64,000 nt of DNA. Source: Conus ventricosus (lineage: Eukaryota; Mollusca; Gastropoda; Neogastropoda; Conidae). The translations under genes and the position numbers were made by a program. Where the stretch lies: contig CM031628.1 of NCBI GenBank assembly GCA_018398815.1, forward strand, positions 3,055,667 through 3,119,666, written 5' to 3'. Shown piece after piece: positions 12,254 through 22,759 of the stretch (positions within the stretch are counted from its first letter, which is position 1; every line of letters begins with the position of its first letter). The notes beneath the pieces are model-generated. The model had not been told where the DNA came from, did no database searches, and was given only the letters and a program-made list of their open reading frames with translations.

Positions 12254-12994
12254 ATGTCTCGAGGGCCAGATCAAAAGCAGAGCTAGCACCTAAATGCGTT
12301 GCAGTAGAGTTACCAGCCAAGCAACACAAACGAGTTTTGATCGTAATAGGAGTGCCAGGAAATGTTTTCGGATTTGAGAACACAGATGATGGGTTTACAA
12401 ACGAACAGAAATTGAAGACAAAAAACGACAGCAGCATCCTACCTAGAAGAGATAAGAAACTTAAGAGCAAATGACATTGCAAACACGAATACATAACTCA
12501 TAAAAGAGAGAATTCTTAGGGCGTTGCTTCTTCCTGAAATTGCTTGGAATTTAAGTTTGAACTACGAGCCCCAATGTACAACTTTGAAAAAAAAACATAT
12601 TAGAAAGGCCTTAAATGTAGGGCCCATCTTGTTATCCTAGTTTCCAGGAACACTAAGCAGCAAAAACAGAGTTGAAATAACTATGCAGGTGTTCAGAATA
12701 TATGCTACAGAGAAAGAATCCGATGAAGTGGGGAAGAAAACCGTCGTCTTAGAATTACCCCCAAAAACTAGAATCACTACCTAGGCACAGGACAAATGAA
12801 ATTTTCGCCTATTTATTTTATTACTCCGAGGGAGGGGCGATACTAGTTTGCCAGAACATACACTAATCAGAGGTATACAAATAAAGGCTGAAAACTTGGA
12901 TGCCCCAATTAAGCTTAGTATTGCAATTACAAAAAACGGAGACAAAATACACACCCATGTTTCTCATCTGACAAGGTTACTGTTGATGGGTTGA
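12254..12994 (+). pseudogene. Conserved unknown 'MSRGP gene', left copy
   Basis: It starts MSRGPDQ and is homologous over its length to 22760-23462 (start MSRGPEE). Shared landmarks are LAPKCVAVEL against LAPVRCITLEL near the start, and LIRGIQIKAENLDAPIKL against LIKGINISWQNLDVKP near the end. The ending NGDKIHT matches NGEDIKT. The expected product is ~240 residues. Frame changes and stops break it. I do not recognise the family; co-occurrence with penton-like and packaging genes suggests a structural or assembly protein. In this copy it lies after the ATPase, but in the right block it lies before it. Confidence 0.55.
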
Positions 12995-13744
12995 CAACGA
13001 CAAACTACAGTAACTACGACTATAGTTCTCATTAAGTAGTTGATTTTTATTGCGTTTTACTTCGTTGATGAAGAGCAGCCGAAGGATTAATAAAAGATAT
13101 GTACAAGCTTCATTAATAAAAAATTATTTATTTAAAAATGGAGGTTCCAAAACAGTTTAGATTAAAGCAAATAACTGAAACTTCAAAATGAAATAGAAAT
13201 CGACTTAGATAAGTAAAGGGCTACTAGAAAGAAATATGCTTAAGCTTTAAATACTTCTTTCTTATGTAATTACTGGCTCATCAGCTGTGCTAGCGTAAGT
13301 GCTGATCTAGCGTTGCTGTTTTAGGCCACCGGGCTGGGGGCGCTAGCCTCTTTAGCATTAGGAGGCCATGGGTTAGGGTTAGGGCGCTATCCTATGAATG
13401 TAAGTGCTGATTTAAAAAATTACTCCTAAATTATACAAAAGCAACTGCCATTGTTGCCGCCTAGCATCAGCAAAACTTTGTTCATAAGCTTAAAACATGC
13501 AAATCATTACAGGATAAACATTAACAGGACGAAGAATTTCAGAAGCTATGGCTGACGTGAGGAATACAGACGACAAAAAATTGATCTTCAAAAGGAGTGA
13601 AAAACGTTTAGCTTCAACGGCAGTAGACACTTGATGCAATAAAAACCGACATGGCAAAACAAACATCACCGAAATCAGTTAAAACCAAAATAGGCCAAAA
13701 AATAAGTTTAAACAAAAAAAATAATTTAGCCAAACACTATTTTT
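12995..13744. other. Spacer between MSRGP gene and integrase
   Basis: No gene is supported. A short element GTAAGTGCTGAT is repeated (near 13294 and 13399) around a GC-rich 100-bp stretch containing two TTAGGG copies. The open frame at 13651-13857 (plus) overlaps the C-terminal end of the integrase on the other strand and is not called. Confidence 0.4.
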
Positions 13745-14775
13745 TTTTGATAACTAACTGTGTTTGCGGGACCTACTTGCCAGCTTCTTCTTCACGAACA
13801 AACGAATCTTTAGGGGCAGGCTATTTTGAAGAGCGAGTTTCTCTTAAAATAATATAACGGGAGGGGCTGTTTTCAATGAGTCTTTCAACTTCATAAACCA
13901 TCAACGCTCCATATAGGTCCTGTGGCTCGCCTATATTCTAACATCACCTTCTGCTTCTCCAGGAGCATACAAGTATCTTTACTTTTAGTCCAAACGCAAG
14001 AGTTTTTGAGTCCCCTGCACATCTCAGTAATGCTAACTTTTTTTTAACTTTGATTGCGTTCACTGGTTAAAGAACCTGTTGCTTAAAATATCTTCATTGT
14101 TCATGCCGCGTAAGACGCTGGCAACCTCCCTAACCCCTGTCTAGTTTTGGCTCTCTGTAGCTTCGTAGCGACTTCATAGAGTCCCAAACTTTCCTCTTGA
14201 TATTGAAAGGTAAACAGGCGTTGCATCTAGATTCATATTAAAGTTTTATACTAGGGCCTGTGATCGATGGTTGCCCCTGGGATCCCTCACATAACTGTAA
14301 CATGATGTTTTAAAAACAGCTGTTACAGAAACCTTTAAACACCTTTTCCATCATCAACCTGGATCAACCTAGGATACTTTAATGGACCACGCATGTATAT
14401 TAGTTGGTAAAGCCAGCCAGCAGCAGTGAGGCCTTTAATATCTGTTAAAGGTTCACGTCCTTTGTATCTTGAAGCCATGTCAACAACCTGACAGAGCATA
14501 CTTAAACGTTTTTTCTTCTAACTTTAACATGTGGAAGATACAGCAAGTCCATCTGGTGGGTGTCATTTGGAACTGAGTAAACAAATCTAGGCCTTATTAT
14601 TTCTTCTGGGCGGCAATATAATTGCCAAATTGCTTGTTATGAAACCCATCTTTCGCATATCTGAATTCAGACACTCAGCAAGCTTTACTCAGTTTTCATA
14701 GCTGTCCTTTTCTTTCCAATAACATTTAGGAGAATAATATATTTTGTGCTCGTATTGTCCAAAAGAAGGTGCTGT
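13745..14775 (-). pseudogene. Maverick/Polinton-type integrase (retroviral-like, rve), frame-broken
   Basis: On the minus strand the order of motifs is that of Maverick integrases. First comes an N-terminal YYSPKCYWK segment (~14725). Then the start of the catalytic core, read as NDTHQMDLLYLPHVKVRRK and FKYAL near 14560-14500, with VVDMASRYKGREPLT directly after. The next core part (GPLKYPRLIQVDDGKG, ~14360) has the second acidic residue region. The C-terminal chromo-like part is RYLYAPGEAEGDV…IWSVD near 13940-13880, and the end is SFVREE. The enzyme inserts the element into host DNA. At least six frame changes and stops inactivate it here. The integrase is the only replication/integration gene of a Maverick that I can identify in the window. 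Confidence 0.85.
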
Positions 14776-14778
14776 ATT

Positions 14779-15180
14779 TTAATTGTATTTATTATTTTGA
14801 GTTTTTAGATTGAATATGCGAGAAGAATGATTGTTCATCACCCATAGCACCCACAATAAACCAATTTCTGCCAATTTATCGTTCTTCTGATGGTTCATAA
14901 AAGTCCAGACAGTTCTGGCGGGGCTGCGATGTAAAACTACTTTCCCTAGTCCACTAAGTAATACTTCATTCAATGCCTCATCAACGTCTGTAAATGTGTG
15001 CTCTGCATGGCCGCTGTTCCCTTAACTTTTTATTAATAAAGTCTAAGCGCTCTTGCCTTGGCTAAATCTTCTATTGCCTTGATATGACGTTACTCTCATC
15101 TTCATCGGACCTCAATTTACTAAACACAAAATGCTTCCAGATAAGGCCAAGGCATTAAACAATAGCTCCTCCAACCACAT
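14779..15180 (-). other. Unrecognised minus-strand coding stretch upstream of integrase
   Basis: A 64-codon open frame (14779-14973) begins MNEVLLSGLGKVVLHRSP. A second frame just upstream reads FTDVDEALNEV into it, so the real gene may be longer. It ends in a stop just before the integrase and is on the same strand. I do not recognise the product. Confidence 0.35.
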
Positions 15181-15790
15181 AACTCATTCCTGCCATCTTT
15201 TATAAATCAATATTTTCTTATGACTTAATCTTTCTATGAACTAACAATTTTCTGGGATAATCCCTGTGCAAACAAGAAAGTCTTAGACGCAATCCCTGCG
15301 TAATTACAACTATAACCTAACAACGCCTCAATTCTAACCTTTTAAATCCCCCGGCTTCTTTTTTAAACAGTTTTTTCTAACACCTTTAGCCTATAAAAGA
15401 CCGCTAATTACAGCAGAGTGGTAAATCGTTTTGAAAAACTTTTTTTTCACTCACCCTTTTTTTTAACTAAAAAAAAAATAAATAATCATAATACGAAAGG
15501 CTGTCTAGTGCTTTTTAATCAAAAATCTTTTGTTTTTAAAAGCTAAAAATAAGGTTGCAATATTTTTTGGCGAATCGTCTATTTTCCCCATTTGGGGCTT
15601 TTTTTTTCCTAAAAAACTTTTGAAAGGGGTTTGAATAAACTAAACCCAACATAGGCACTGCATTTTTAACCACGTTAAACTCATGGTTTTAAAAGTATTA
15701 TATTATTTTTTTTTTTTTTTAAAAAGGGATTGTGAAAAACAAATTAAGTGTGAGGGGCAAGCAGACCCCCCGTAACAACTGCCAAAAAGA
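15181..15790. other. A/T-rich DNA, right edge of the left virus-like region
   Basis: No gene seen. From about 15450 on, runs of A, T, C and G become frequent, marking the start of the homopolymer-biased sequence that continues to the gap at 20006. Confidence 0.4.
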
Positions 15791-18005
15791 AAAATTCTTT
15801 TGGACAAAAGGGGAAATTTTGTGGCGGAGCGGATTATTCAAATTTTTTCCCGTAAAAAAAATTCTAAAGCAGCGGCATGTGAAAAATCATTCCGGTTTTT
15901 TTCCGGTAAGACAAAATTTTTAATGCGGTCGGGCCCCAAAAATTTTTTCCTTTTTCGAAGTAACATGCGGCATGAAGACGCACTCTCGCTTCCAAAAAAA
16001 TTTGCAATAAGATCCTCTCCACGAAGCCTAAGGGTGCTAACGCCCAGCCTTGTTTTTGGTAAATTCCATCATCAAATTTTGCTCAGCATTTGGATGCAGA
16101 GGATGTGGTTTTTTAATGCAAATATTAATTTGCAAGACACTTGCTTTTGGGGAAATAGTGGGCAGAGCCGCTGAGGGTACCGGCCTTCGCCTAACAAAAC
16201 CCCCCACATATGGACAACTTAAACAACGACCCAACATCATCTTCCTTCAGATAGAGGCAACGATTTCGGGTTTGGGGGCAACCACGATGATTGCTATGGG
16301 GGCAACAATATCCAACCAACACGGGGATTTGAAGGAATCCCATACTCACATCAGGAAACCCACCACGATATTTTTCTCCAGATGCCCCAAAAAGACCTTT
16401 CCGAGTGACGTGTGCATCGCAACAGGGGCATTCAAGTTCACAAATCAATCGGGGACCTTTATATAGCACAACAAAGTAAAGGTCAAAACTGAATCACACC
16501 AATGTTGAAAAAAAATTTGACGTTTCACACTAGCTTTACCACGGGTACTTTGTGATTTCTTGGGTTGGCCCCCTTTTCGGTCAGCTCTTACATGGGAACC
16601 AGAATCAAAAAAAAAAAAAAATGGGGGGGCGAAGGGGATGCGTCTCTTTCACCGGCAACCATTTTCGGGCATTTTAGAACTGTCGCCAGACCTGAATTGT
16701 TTTTGGGTTCCCTTTTATTAGTGTTTAAATTTTCCTCCCCCAATGTCCATATACAGATTACAAGAAGTACTTTTTCGGGTCCCTTTTTTTTTCATCAGCG
16801 CATGTTTTTCAGCAAGGTGGCCATGATATTGCCATAATTACCGGACAGTTTTGCAGCAATGCGGCTAGGTTAGCCGTGACCTGGACACATGTTTTCATTT
16901 AAAATCAGCATGTTTTCTACCATTGCAGTACACCACGGGGTCTTGATGTTTCACGATGCAGCTATATTTAACGGGCCCGGGGTTGACACTTGCATGTTTC
17001 TAATCAAAGCGCGACACAGCTGTGCTCTTGATTTTCTCACAATCGCATATTACTGTGCCCCATATGTTTTTAAAGTCCTCTACCGGTACTTCGATTGCCC
17101 CGCACAATTTGGGGGCAGCCAAAGTCCTTACCTTACTGGTATGCCTGCTGACAATGGGCAATGCCCTTCCCACCTTACTGTGTATTGCCCGCTGCACAAA
17201 GGGACATCCGTGTCCTCTACCTGTAGTGTATTGCCCGCTGCACAAGGGGACATCCTTTCCTCTCCTGTACGTTATTCCGCTGCACAATGGGCCTGGGGTT
17301 GGGGGGTTGGGTTTTAAACAAGGAGTCCCCTACCTGTACGGTGTTGCCCGCTGCACAATGGGCACAGCCGTATCCTCACCGTACTGTTTTGCCTGCTCAC
17401 AATGGGGAAGCGTATCCTCTACCTTGTACTTTTGTTGCCTGCGCACAATGGGGACATGCCCTACCTCACCTGTCTGTTTTGCCTGCGCACAAAGGGGGAC
17501 ATGCCGTATCCTCTCCTTACTGTGGTTGCCTGCGCACAAGGGGACAAGCCCTATCCTCTACCCGTACTGTGTGTTGCCTTTGCACAAGGGCACACGCCCC
17601 TAGTCCCTACCTTACTGTGTGTTTCCTGCCACAATGGGACACCCCTATCCCCTACCTGACGTTTTTGCCCGCTGCACAATGGGCCCTGCCGTAGTCCCCA
17701 CCTGTACGTTATTGCCCGCTCACAATGGGCCATGCCTAGTCCTCTACCTGACGTGTATTCCCCTGCACAATGGGCACATGCCGTTTCCTCTCCCGTATGT
17801 TATTGCCCCTGCACAATGGGCACTGCCCTATCCTCACCTGTACTGTGTATTGCCCGCGCACAATGGGGGACATTTCCGTATCTCTACCTGACTGTGTATT
17901 GCCCCCCTGCACAATGGGGGACACCGATCCTCACCCTTTCTGGATGCCCCCTGCACAATGGGCACATGCCAAATCCTTACCGTACCCTTTAATGCCCGCT
18001 GAACT
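15791..18005 (+). repeat. Segmental duplication, copy A (poor-quality-looking)
   Basis: It matches 29870-32460 in the same order and orientation: GGCGGAGCG(C)GATTATTC, then CAAGACAC(T/A)TGC…GGCAGAGCCG, TCATCTTCCTTCAGA, an A-run with GTGGGG, TAGGTTAGCCGTGACCTGGA, and finally the CACAATGGGCACATGCC minisatellite. Copy A is shorter, and its single bases are often replaced by a neighbour so that homopolymers result. The open frames in it are not consistent with those in copy B. Confidence 0.85.
17150..18000 (+). repeat. Minisatellite in copy A
   Basis: About 15 degraded units built round TGCCCGCTGCACAATGGG and CCTCTACCTGTACTG, the same unit as the 51-bp array at 31405-32455. The overlapping open frames on both strands come from the repeat. 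Confidence 0.9.
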
Positions 18006-20005
18006 GCATGCTTCCTCAAACCACATCACTTTTTGCCCAAAATTAATCCCCTTTTCATGTTTCGCAAGGGGCTACATCACCTTTTTTTGACATTCAAAAA
18101 ATCAATTTTTTCATGTTTTTTCCCCCAAGGGGCTAATACGGACCCTTTTCACCGGGCTTTAATTGCAACTTTCCTTTTAACAATTTTTAGGGACATCAGT
18201 GTTTTTTGTGTTTTTCTTTGGGATGTTTTGGGGGGTAATGGTGGGGCCCTTTTTTACACTGAGAACGTCCCTTTTTAAAACCCAAACCCCAATTTTCCCC
18301 GTTCTCAATTTTGGAAGGTTTTTCAAAGTTTGGCGTTTTTTTAATTTTGGGGCAATTCCGCAAGGGGTCTCAGGTTTCCATATTTTCCCAATGGCACTCA
18401 GCGGTTTTTGGGGGGTTTTATTAACCAGGAACGTTACCCGGCTGTTATCGAGGTTTTTCAGGTTCCTTTTTTGTTTTTCCCCAATCACCGTGACCCCAAT
18501 TTACCAAAGTTTTTTTCCCCAGCTAAATTTTGCTTAGTTTCTCGGCAATTTTGGGGGAAAAAGGGGTTTTTATACCGAGATGCTTAACCGCAAAAATTTT
18601 CGCAGGTTTTTCCTTTTTTCCCCGGGGGCTCAAAATTTGGGATGTTTTTTTCCAAAAAACCCCAAGGGGGCTACATCACTGACCCAGTTTTCCCACCAAT
18701 GCAAATTTTTCTCACAGGAGGGGTATACCCCTGGGTGAAACCCTTGCAAAAATTTTTTGGAATTTTTGGGCCCTAGCTTTCCTCATACCTGCGCAATTAA
18801 CCCCAAAAGGGTTTTGAGGGTTTCTCAGTTTTTCCCCAAAGGGGCTATAGCGGTTTTGGGGATGTTATAAAAACTGGGAGTTTAGCCGGACTGGGACCAG
18901 GTCGCACATGGAACCCCTTTTTTTGCGGAAGAAAAAATTGGATTGATCAAAAAAAAAGGCGCAACGGAAAGTTTTGGAAAAGGCATGGGCTAGCCCCCCG
19001 AAACCACCCCAAAAACCGGAAATGCACCCGCCAGAAACGCACTTGCCCCCGAAAAACCCGGGCTCCGCCCCCTGTCCCTTCAGACCCCTCCCGGCCCAAA
19101 TGAACCCCCCAAAAAAAAAAAAAAAAAAAAAATTAACGGTTTTGGGAAACCCTCCCCAACCCACCACACCCAAACCCCGCCAACAAAAGGGACCGCCCCC
19201 CCCAGAAACCTTTTTAATGCATTTCAAACCCCCATGCGCCCCTCTCAACAAAAATAGCCGCCTACACAACAAAAAAAAAAAAAAAAAAAAAATTTAAAAA
19301 GGGCTTTTTAAAAGGACCCCCAAACAGCCCCACAATTTTAGCCTTCCTGGGACAACTCAAAACCCAAACCCAAAAACCCCCAGAAAACCCCTTTTTAGAA
19401 GAAAATAGACCCAAAAAAATCACGCTTTTTCCAAAGGGGGCTACCGGGGGACCCCAAACCCAACCCGAGGGAAACTCCCAACACATTAGGAGGGCGCATT
19501 TTCCGCAAGGGATTTCGGCCCCTTTTTCCCCCGAAGTTAAAACCCCCCAAAAATTTTTTAGTTTTTTTTCTGAAGGTTAAACGGGTTGCTGTTTTTTTTT
19601 TAAAGCTTTCTTTTTTCACAAGGCCTACACACGGGAAAACCCCCTAAAATTAGTACACACAAAAACTTTTCATTTTTTGCAGCGGCTTATTTTCCCCTTT
19701 ACCATGTTTTTTTCCCCAATGCACACTCAAGGTGTCTTGCTGTTCTCGCAATGGGGGGTTATTAGCTGGACCCTTTTTCTGCGAATAACCCACCTGTTTT
19801 GCAGGTTTCCGCAAGGGGTAATAGCCTGATCATTTTTAATTAACCTTTTAAATTTTTTGGGAGCTCAAAAATTTTCCACAGTTTTCCCCTCACTGTGTGT
19901 TGGCATGTTTATATTAACTTTGCGTGTTTTCCAGCAAGGGCGGCCTCATCACCGGGACGCTCTGCGCGCTAGCCCCCCTTTTATGGTTTTCACAAAATTT
20001 TGGGG
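18006..20005. other. Homopolymer-biased DNA with short degenerate repeats
   Basis: Recurrent pieces such as GCAAGGGGCTACATCAC and CCAAGGGGCTA occur every 60-200 bp. They resemble GCAAGGTGGCTACATCAGC-type repeats at 32590-32960, so this is probably the continuation of copy A. Long A, T, C and G runs (for example 19110-19131 and 19270-19291) make any coding call unsafe. Confidence 0.55.
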
Positions 20006-20105
20006 NNNNNNNNNNNNNNNNNNNNNNNNNNNNNNNNNNNNNNNNNNNNNNNNNNNNNNNNNNNNNNNNNNNNNNNNNNNNNNNNNNNNNNNNNNNNNNN
20101 NNNNN
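20006..20105. other. Assembly gap (100 N)
   Basis: Exactly 100 N; the right virus-like block starts directly after it, so its left end is missing. Confidence 0.99.
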
Positions 20106-20553
20106 ATAAATGTTATAGAAGCAGAATCCAGTTTTTTCAGAAGAACAGCGTTAAAGACTATACACGACTCACGCTACCCATGCGAGAAATAACGGCCCTT
20201 GATCATGCATTTAAGAACCATTAGAGGAGGGCGCATTAACCAAACAATTTAGCAAACTAGTGAACTAGATGAGCATAATAAAAAGAGAAAAAGAAAAACA
20301 TCGTTGAAGGCTGAAGACGCCACCTTAGGGCCTGAAATTAAAGAAAGAATAACCCAAACAACTAAAAGATCTTGAACAAGAAAGATCAGCAAGACTAGAA
20401 GTGCTAACTACTAACCGAGACCAATTACGAACTCAAGTGAATATAATAAGAGAAACTATCGAAAAAATTTTATATGAAACACGACGCTAAGGCAAAGAAC
20501 GAAAACGAACACAGTTTAGAGAAGCATGGAGTCAATTAGCAAGCGTTTTATAA
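20106..20553 (+). pseudogene. Coiled-coil protein, right copy, 5' end missing
   Basis: A charged helical sequence (ELDEHNKKRKRKTSLKAED, then QERSARLEVLTTNRDQLRT, then IIRETIEKILYETRR) runs on the plus strand up to the small membrane-protein gene, with several frame changes. It takes the same position as the minus-strand coiled-coil gene at 9090-10002. Direct sequence similarity between the two is weak, so equivalence rests mainly on position and type. The family is not recognised. Confidence 0.45.
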
Positions 20554-20654
20554 CAGCCTTAGGATTTGCAATAAGTACACTGGTGATGGCTATTACAGGC
20601 GCGGTGATAGCAAAGTTCAGTGCCTCCGCCCCATCGCCTCCATCCTCCACCTGA
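20526..20654 (+). CDS. Small single-pass membrane protein (42 aa), right copy
   Basis: An uninterrupted 42-codon ORF starting MESISKRF, with one membrane helix (ITALGFAISTLVMAITGAVI, residues 9-28) and a short Ala/Ser/Pro tail. It was below the usual size cut-off and is called because a similar protein occupies the same place at 8969-9086. It overlaps the end of the coiled-coil gene and stops four bases before the stop codon of gene A, which comes from the other strand. The function is unknown; a virion or assembly membrane protein is a guess from context. Confidence 0.5.
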   Translation: MESISKRFITALGFAISTLVMAITGAVIAKFSASAPSPPSST

Positions 20655-20658
20655 TAAA

Positions 20659-22033
20659 TCATGGGTAAAAAAAATGCAGCTGATATCTTGCGAGTTTATT
20701 AAAACAATTACCGGTAAAGTATAGACTCTTTACCGTGTATAGAGGAGGTATTGTTAGCTTGCTTTTGCTACTGCAAGCAAAGTAAGTTTCTTTTATGGCC
20801 GAGCACTTATGGACATAGATCTCGTTAATAGTTGGTTAATATTTATAAGAATAAAGAACAAGAAATCCTAGGCCAGTTAATCCACGAACAAGCCTCGCTT
20901 TTCCTATTCATGTCTGAGTCTTTCAATGACTTTGGGTTTTGGACTTCGGGAATTAGAATGACTTAATCTTGGGTTTCATTTTATTGTTTGTAATATTCCT
21001 GGCTCAGAATTTATGTCTTTTTTTCCAACCTCTGTTCAATGCCAGCTATAAAGAATTCATATAATATTTTTATTATTGTTCCTATCTGAGTCTGAGTCAG
21101 AAGGCAGCATGTAATAAACCAGTGCCAACAGCCAAAGTCTACTTTCGATCTTGCGTATTGTAAAACATGTTTTGGTACCTTGAATACTTTGAAGGTAAAT
21201 CAACTGTATATTTAATGGCGTCCTCAAAATTTGCTAAGTATTTTTTTTGCGCGTCAAAGCCAGTAAAGGATCATTTATGCTCGAACTTGGCCAGTGCTTG
21301 CGACCCTAGCAAACACCAAACGTAAGTACGAATAGAGTCGTATATTCGTTCAATCCCGCCCTATTAGGCCCTTAGAAGTGTCTAATATAAATATTTGATC
21401 CATGCTGTTTTATCTCCTTGCTGTAGGGACCTCGGGCGGCTGAACAGTTTTGCCTGAAAAGAAAGTTTGAAAGGAGATGCCATCATAGTTAACTTTCTGT
21501 GCGTGCCCCGAAAATAAATGTCGCCTAGGCCAGGATTATGATCCAACTTTGTCTAAAGTCAGTCATGATGTAAGATATTGAATTCGTACCACGATCTCAT
21601 TCAAAGCCTTCATGGTCCTATTCTTTGCTGAGCGGATTAAATGGTTTGTCATTTGGTAATGGCGCTTGCAGTATCAGTCAAAATACGTCTGAAGTTGTAA
21701 TAGAAATGAAAATCTGTACAACTGGACCCACCAAAGGATCATGGTGATTTACAATGAACACATACGTCCTCCACACACCCATTGATGCGCAAAAACACAG
21801 CAAAGATTAACTGGTTCAGATAAAACTGCATCGGAATACTAATCCATCAAGCTTCTTGACGTGGTCCGTTTTCAATAGGGGTGATAAGATAGCTCTTCCA
21901 ATGGAGTACTCACTTTTTTAAGAAAAGAGGCAGTCTGGGACACAGCAATGTCAAGAGTATCAGTTGCTATATTTTTAAGATTGTAGTGCGGCCCAACAGA
22001 ATATTTTGCACCAGTATATTTGAATGCGCTCAT
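20659..22033 (-). pseudogene. Conserved unknown 'gene A', right copy, frame-broken
   Basis: Minus-strand gene starting MSAFKYTGAKYSVGPHYNL, open for about 48 codons and then broken by repeated frame changes. It can be followed through LTFGVC (~21310), KKYLANFEDAIKYTV (~21240), YYMLPSDSDSD (~21110) and NCFNKLARY (~20690). Length and motif order match 7523-8933. Amino-acid identity between copies is low to moderate, so they are old relatives and not a recent copy. The start codon lies 19 bp from the penton-like start on the other strand. The family is not recognised. Confidence 0.6.
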
Positions 22034-22052
22034 TTTTAATTTGTTTTAAAAA
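22034..22052. promoter_or_regulatory. Divergent intergenic gap, right block
   Basis: Only 19 bp (A/T-rich) separates the start codons of gene A (minus) and the penton-like gene (plus). Any core promoter for one gene must lie within the coding start of the other or in this gap. Confidence 0.4.
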
Positions 22053-22742
22053 ATGTTTGTAACAATAACAACCCAAGACCGGCCTTCGTTTTTAGAACAT
22101 GCTATTGATAACGAATGCGGGGCCAAAATGGTTGCGCTTCATGAAATATTTTACAAAGTCGTATGGTTTAATATAAGCGAAGCCAAGGAGAATAATACGG
22201 TTCTAAAAGTTGACAAAACAGGGGCCAAAGTTAGCCAGTTAACAATACCTGATGGTTATTACGGGTTTTGCTCACTAAAAGAAGCAATGAGTAACTTTGA
22301 CATTACTCTCAAACTTAACAATGCAAATCTAAAAACAATGTTAACATTCAAGCCTGAAGAAGAAGGAGGTTACTATTTTGATAAAGAGCTAGCTAAAATG
22401 TTAGGCTTTACGGCTAACAATTATAGATTTAGAGTTACACCAACCAAAACTACTTATGAGGGGGAAAGTCCGCTCGATCTTGCATTACATTCATTACTCT
22501 ATGTTCATTTGGATGAGCTAAGCACTGATGAAAACTTATATGACGGAAGGCCCTCAACTGTTTTAAGAGCTCTTCCGTCAGGGAAAGCTGCATATTGCGA
22601 TTATGAAATTATACAATTCCCTAATTTACAGTTTAAAAGATTAGTTTGTGGGAGGGTCGGATCATTTAATATAAAAATCAAAGACAAAACAGGGAAAGTC
22701 GTGAAATGTGATAACCTGCACATTGTTTTGGAAATAAAATAA
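22053..22742 (+). CDS. Penton-like minor capsid protein of a Maverick/adintovirus-type element, intact
   Basis: A 229-codon uninterrupted ORF, the only intact gene of appreciable size in the window. The C-terminal 60 residues (FPNLQFKRLVCGRVGSFNI, then KIKDKTGKVV, ending HIVLEIK) are alternating beta strands. They resemble the C-terminal half of short single-jelly-roll penton proteins of Maverick/Polinton and adintovirus elements, which form capsid vertices. A homologous, broken copy is at 6770-7483. It is followed after 17 bp by the MSRGP gene on the same strand, as in an operon-like viral cluster. The start is the first ATG, and the homologous start in the left copy supports it. The family name is inference from overall pattern; a divergent capsid-associated protein is the main alternative. 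Confidence 0.6.
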   Translation: MFVTITTQDRPSFLEHAIDNECGAKMVALHEIFYKVVWFNISEAKENNTVLKVDKTGAKVSQLTIPDGYYGFCSLKEAMSNFDITLKLNNANLKTMLTFKPEEEGGYYFDKELAKMLGFTANNYRFRVTPTKTTYEGESPLDLALHSLLYVHLDELSTDENLYDGRPSTVLRALPSGKAAYCDYEIIQFPNLQFKRLVCGRVGSFNIKIKDKTGKVVKCDNLHIVLEIK

Positions 22743-22759
22743 TACGTTACTAAAAAATA

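Noticed and set aside
13365..13385. TTAGGGTTAGGG, telomere-like
   Set aside because: Only two repeats inside unrelated DNA; not an interstitial telomere array.
13651..13857. 68-codon basic open frame starting MAKQTSPKSVKTK
   Set aside because: It overlaps the C-terminal end of the minus-strand integrase (VREE region) and has no homologue in the other block.
18177..19297. Overlapping 100-135-codon frames on both strands
   Set aside because: They arise from runs of A, T, C and G in low-quality-looking DNA; no conserved counterpart in the duplicate copy.
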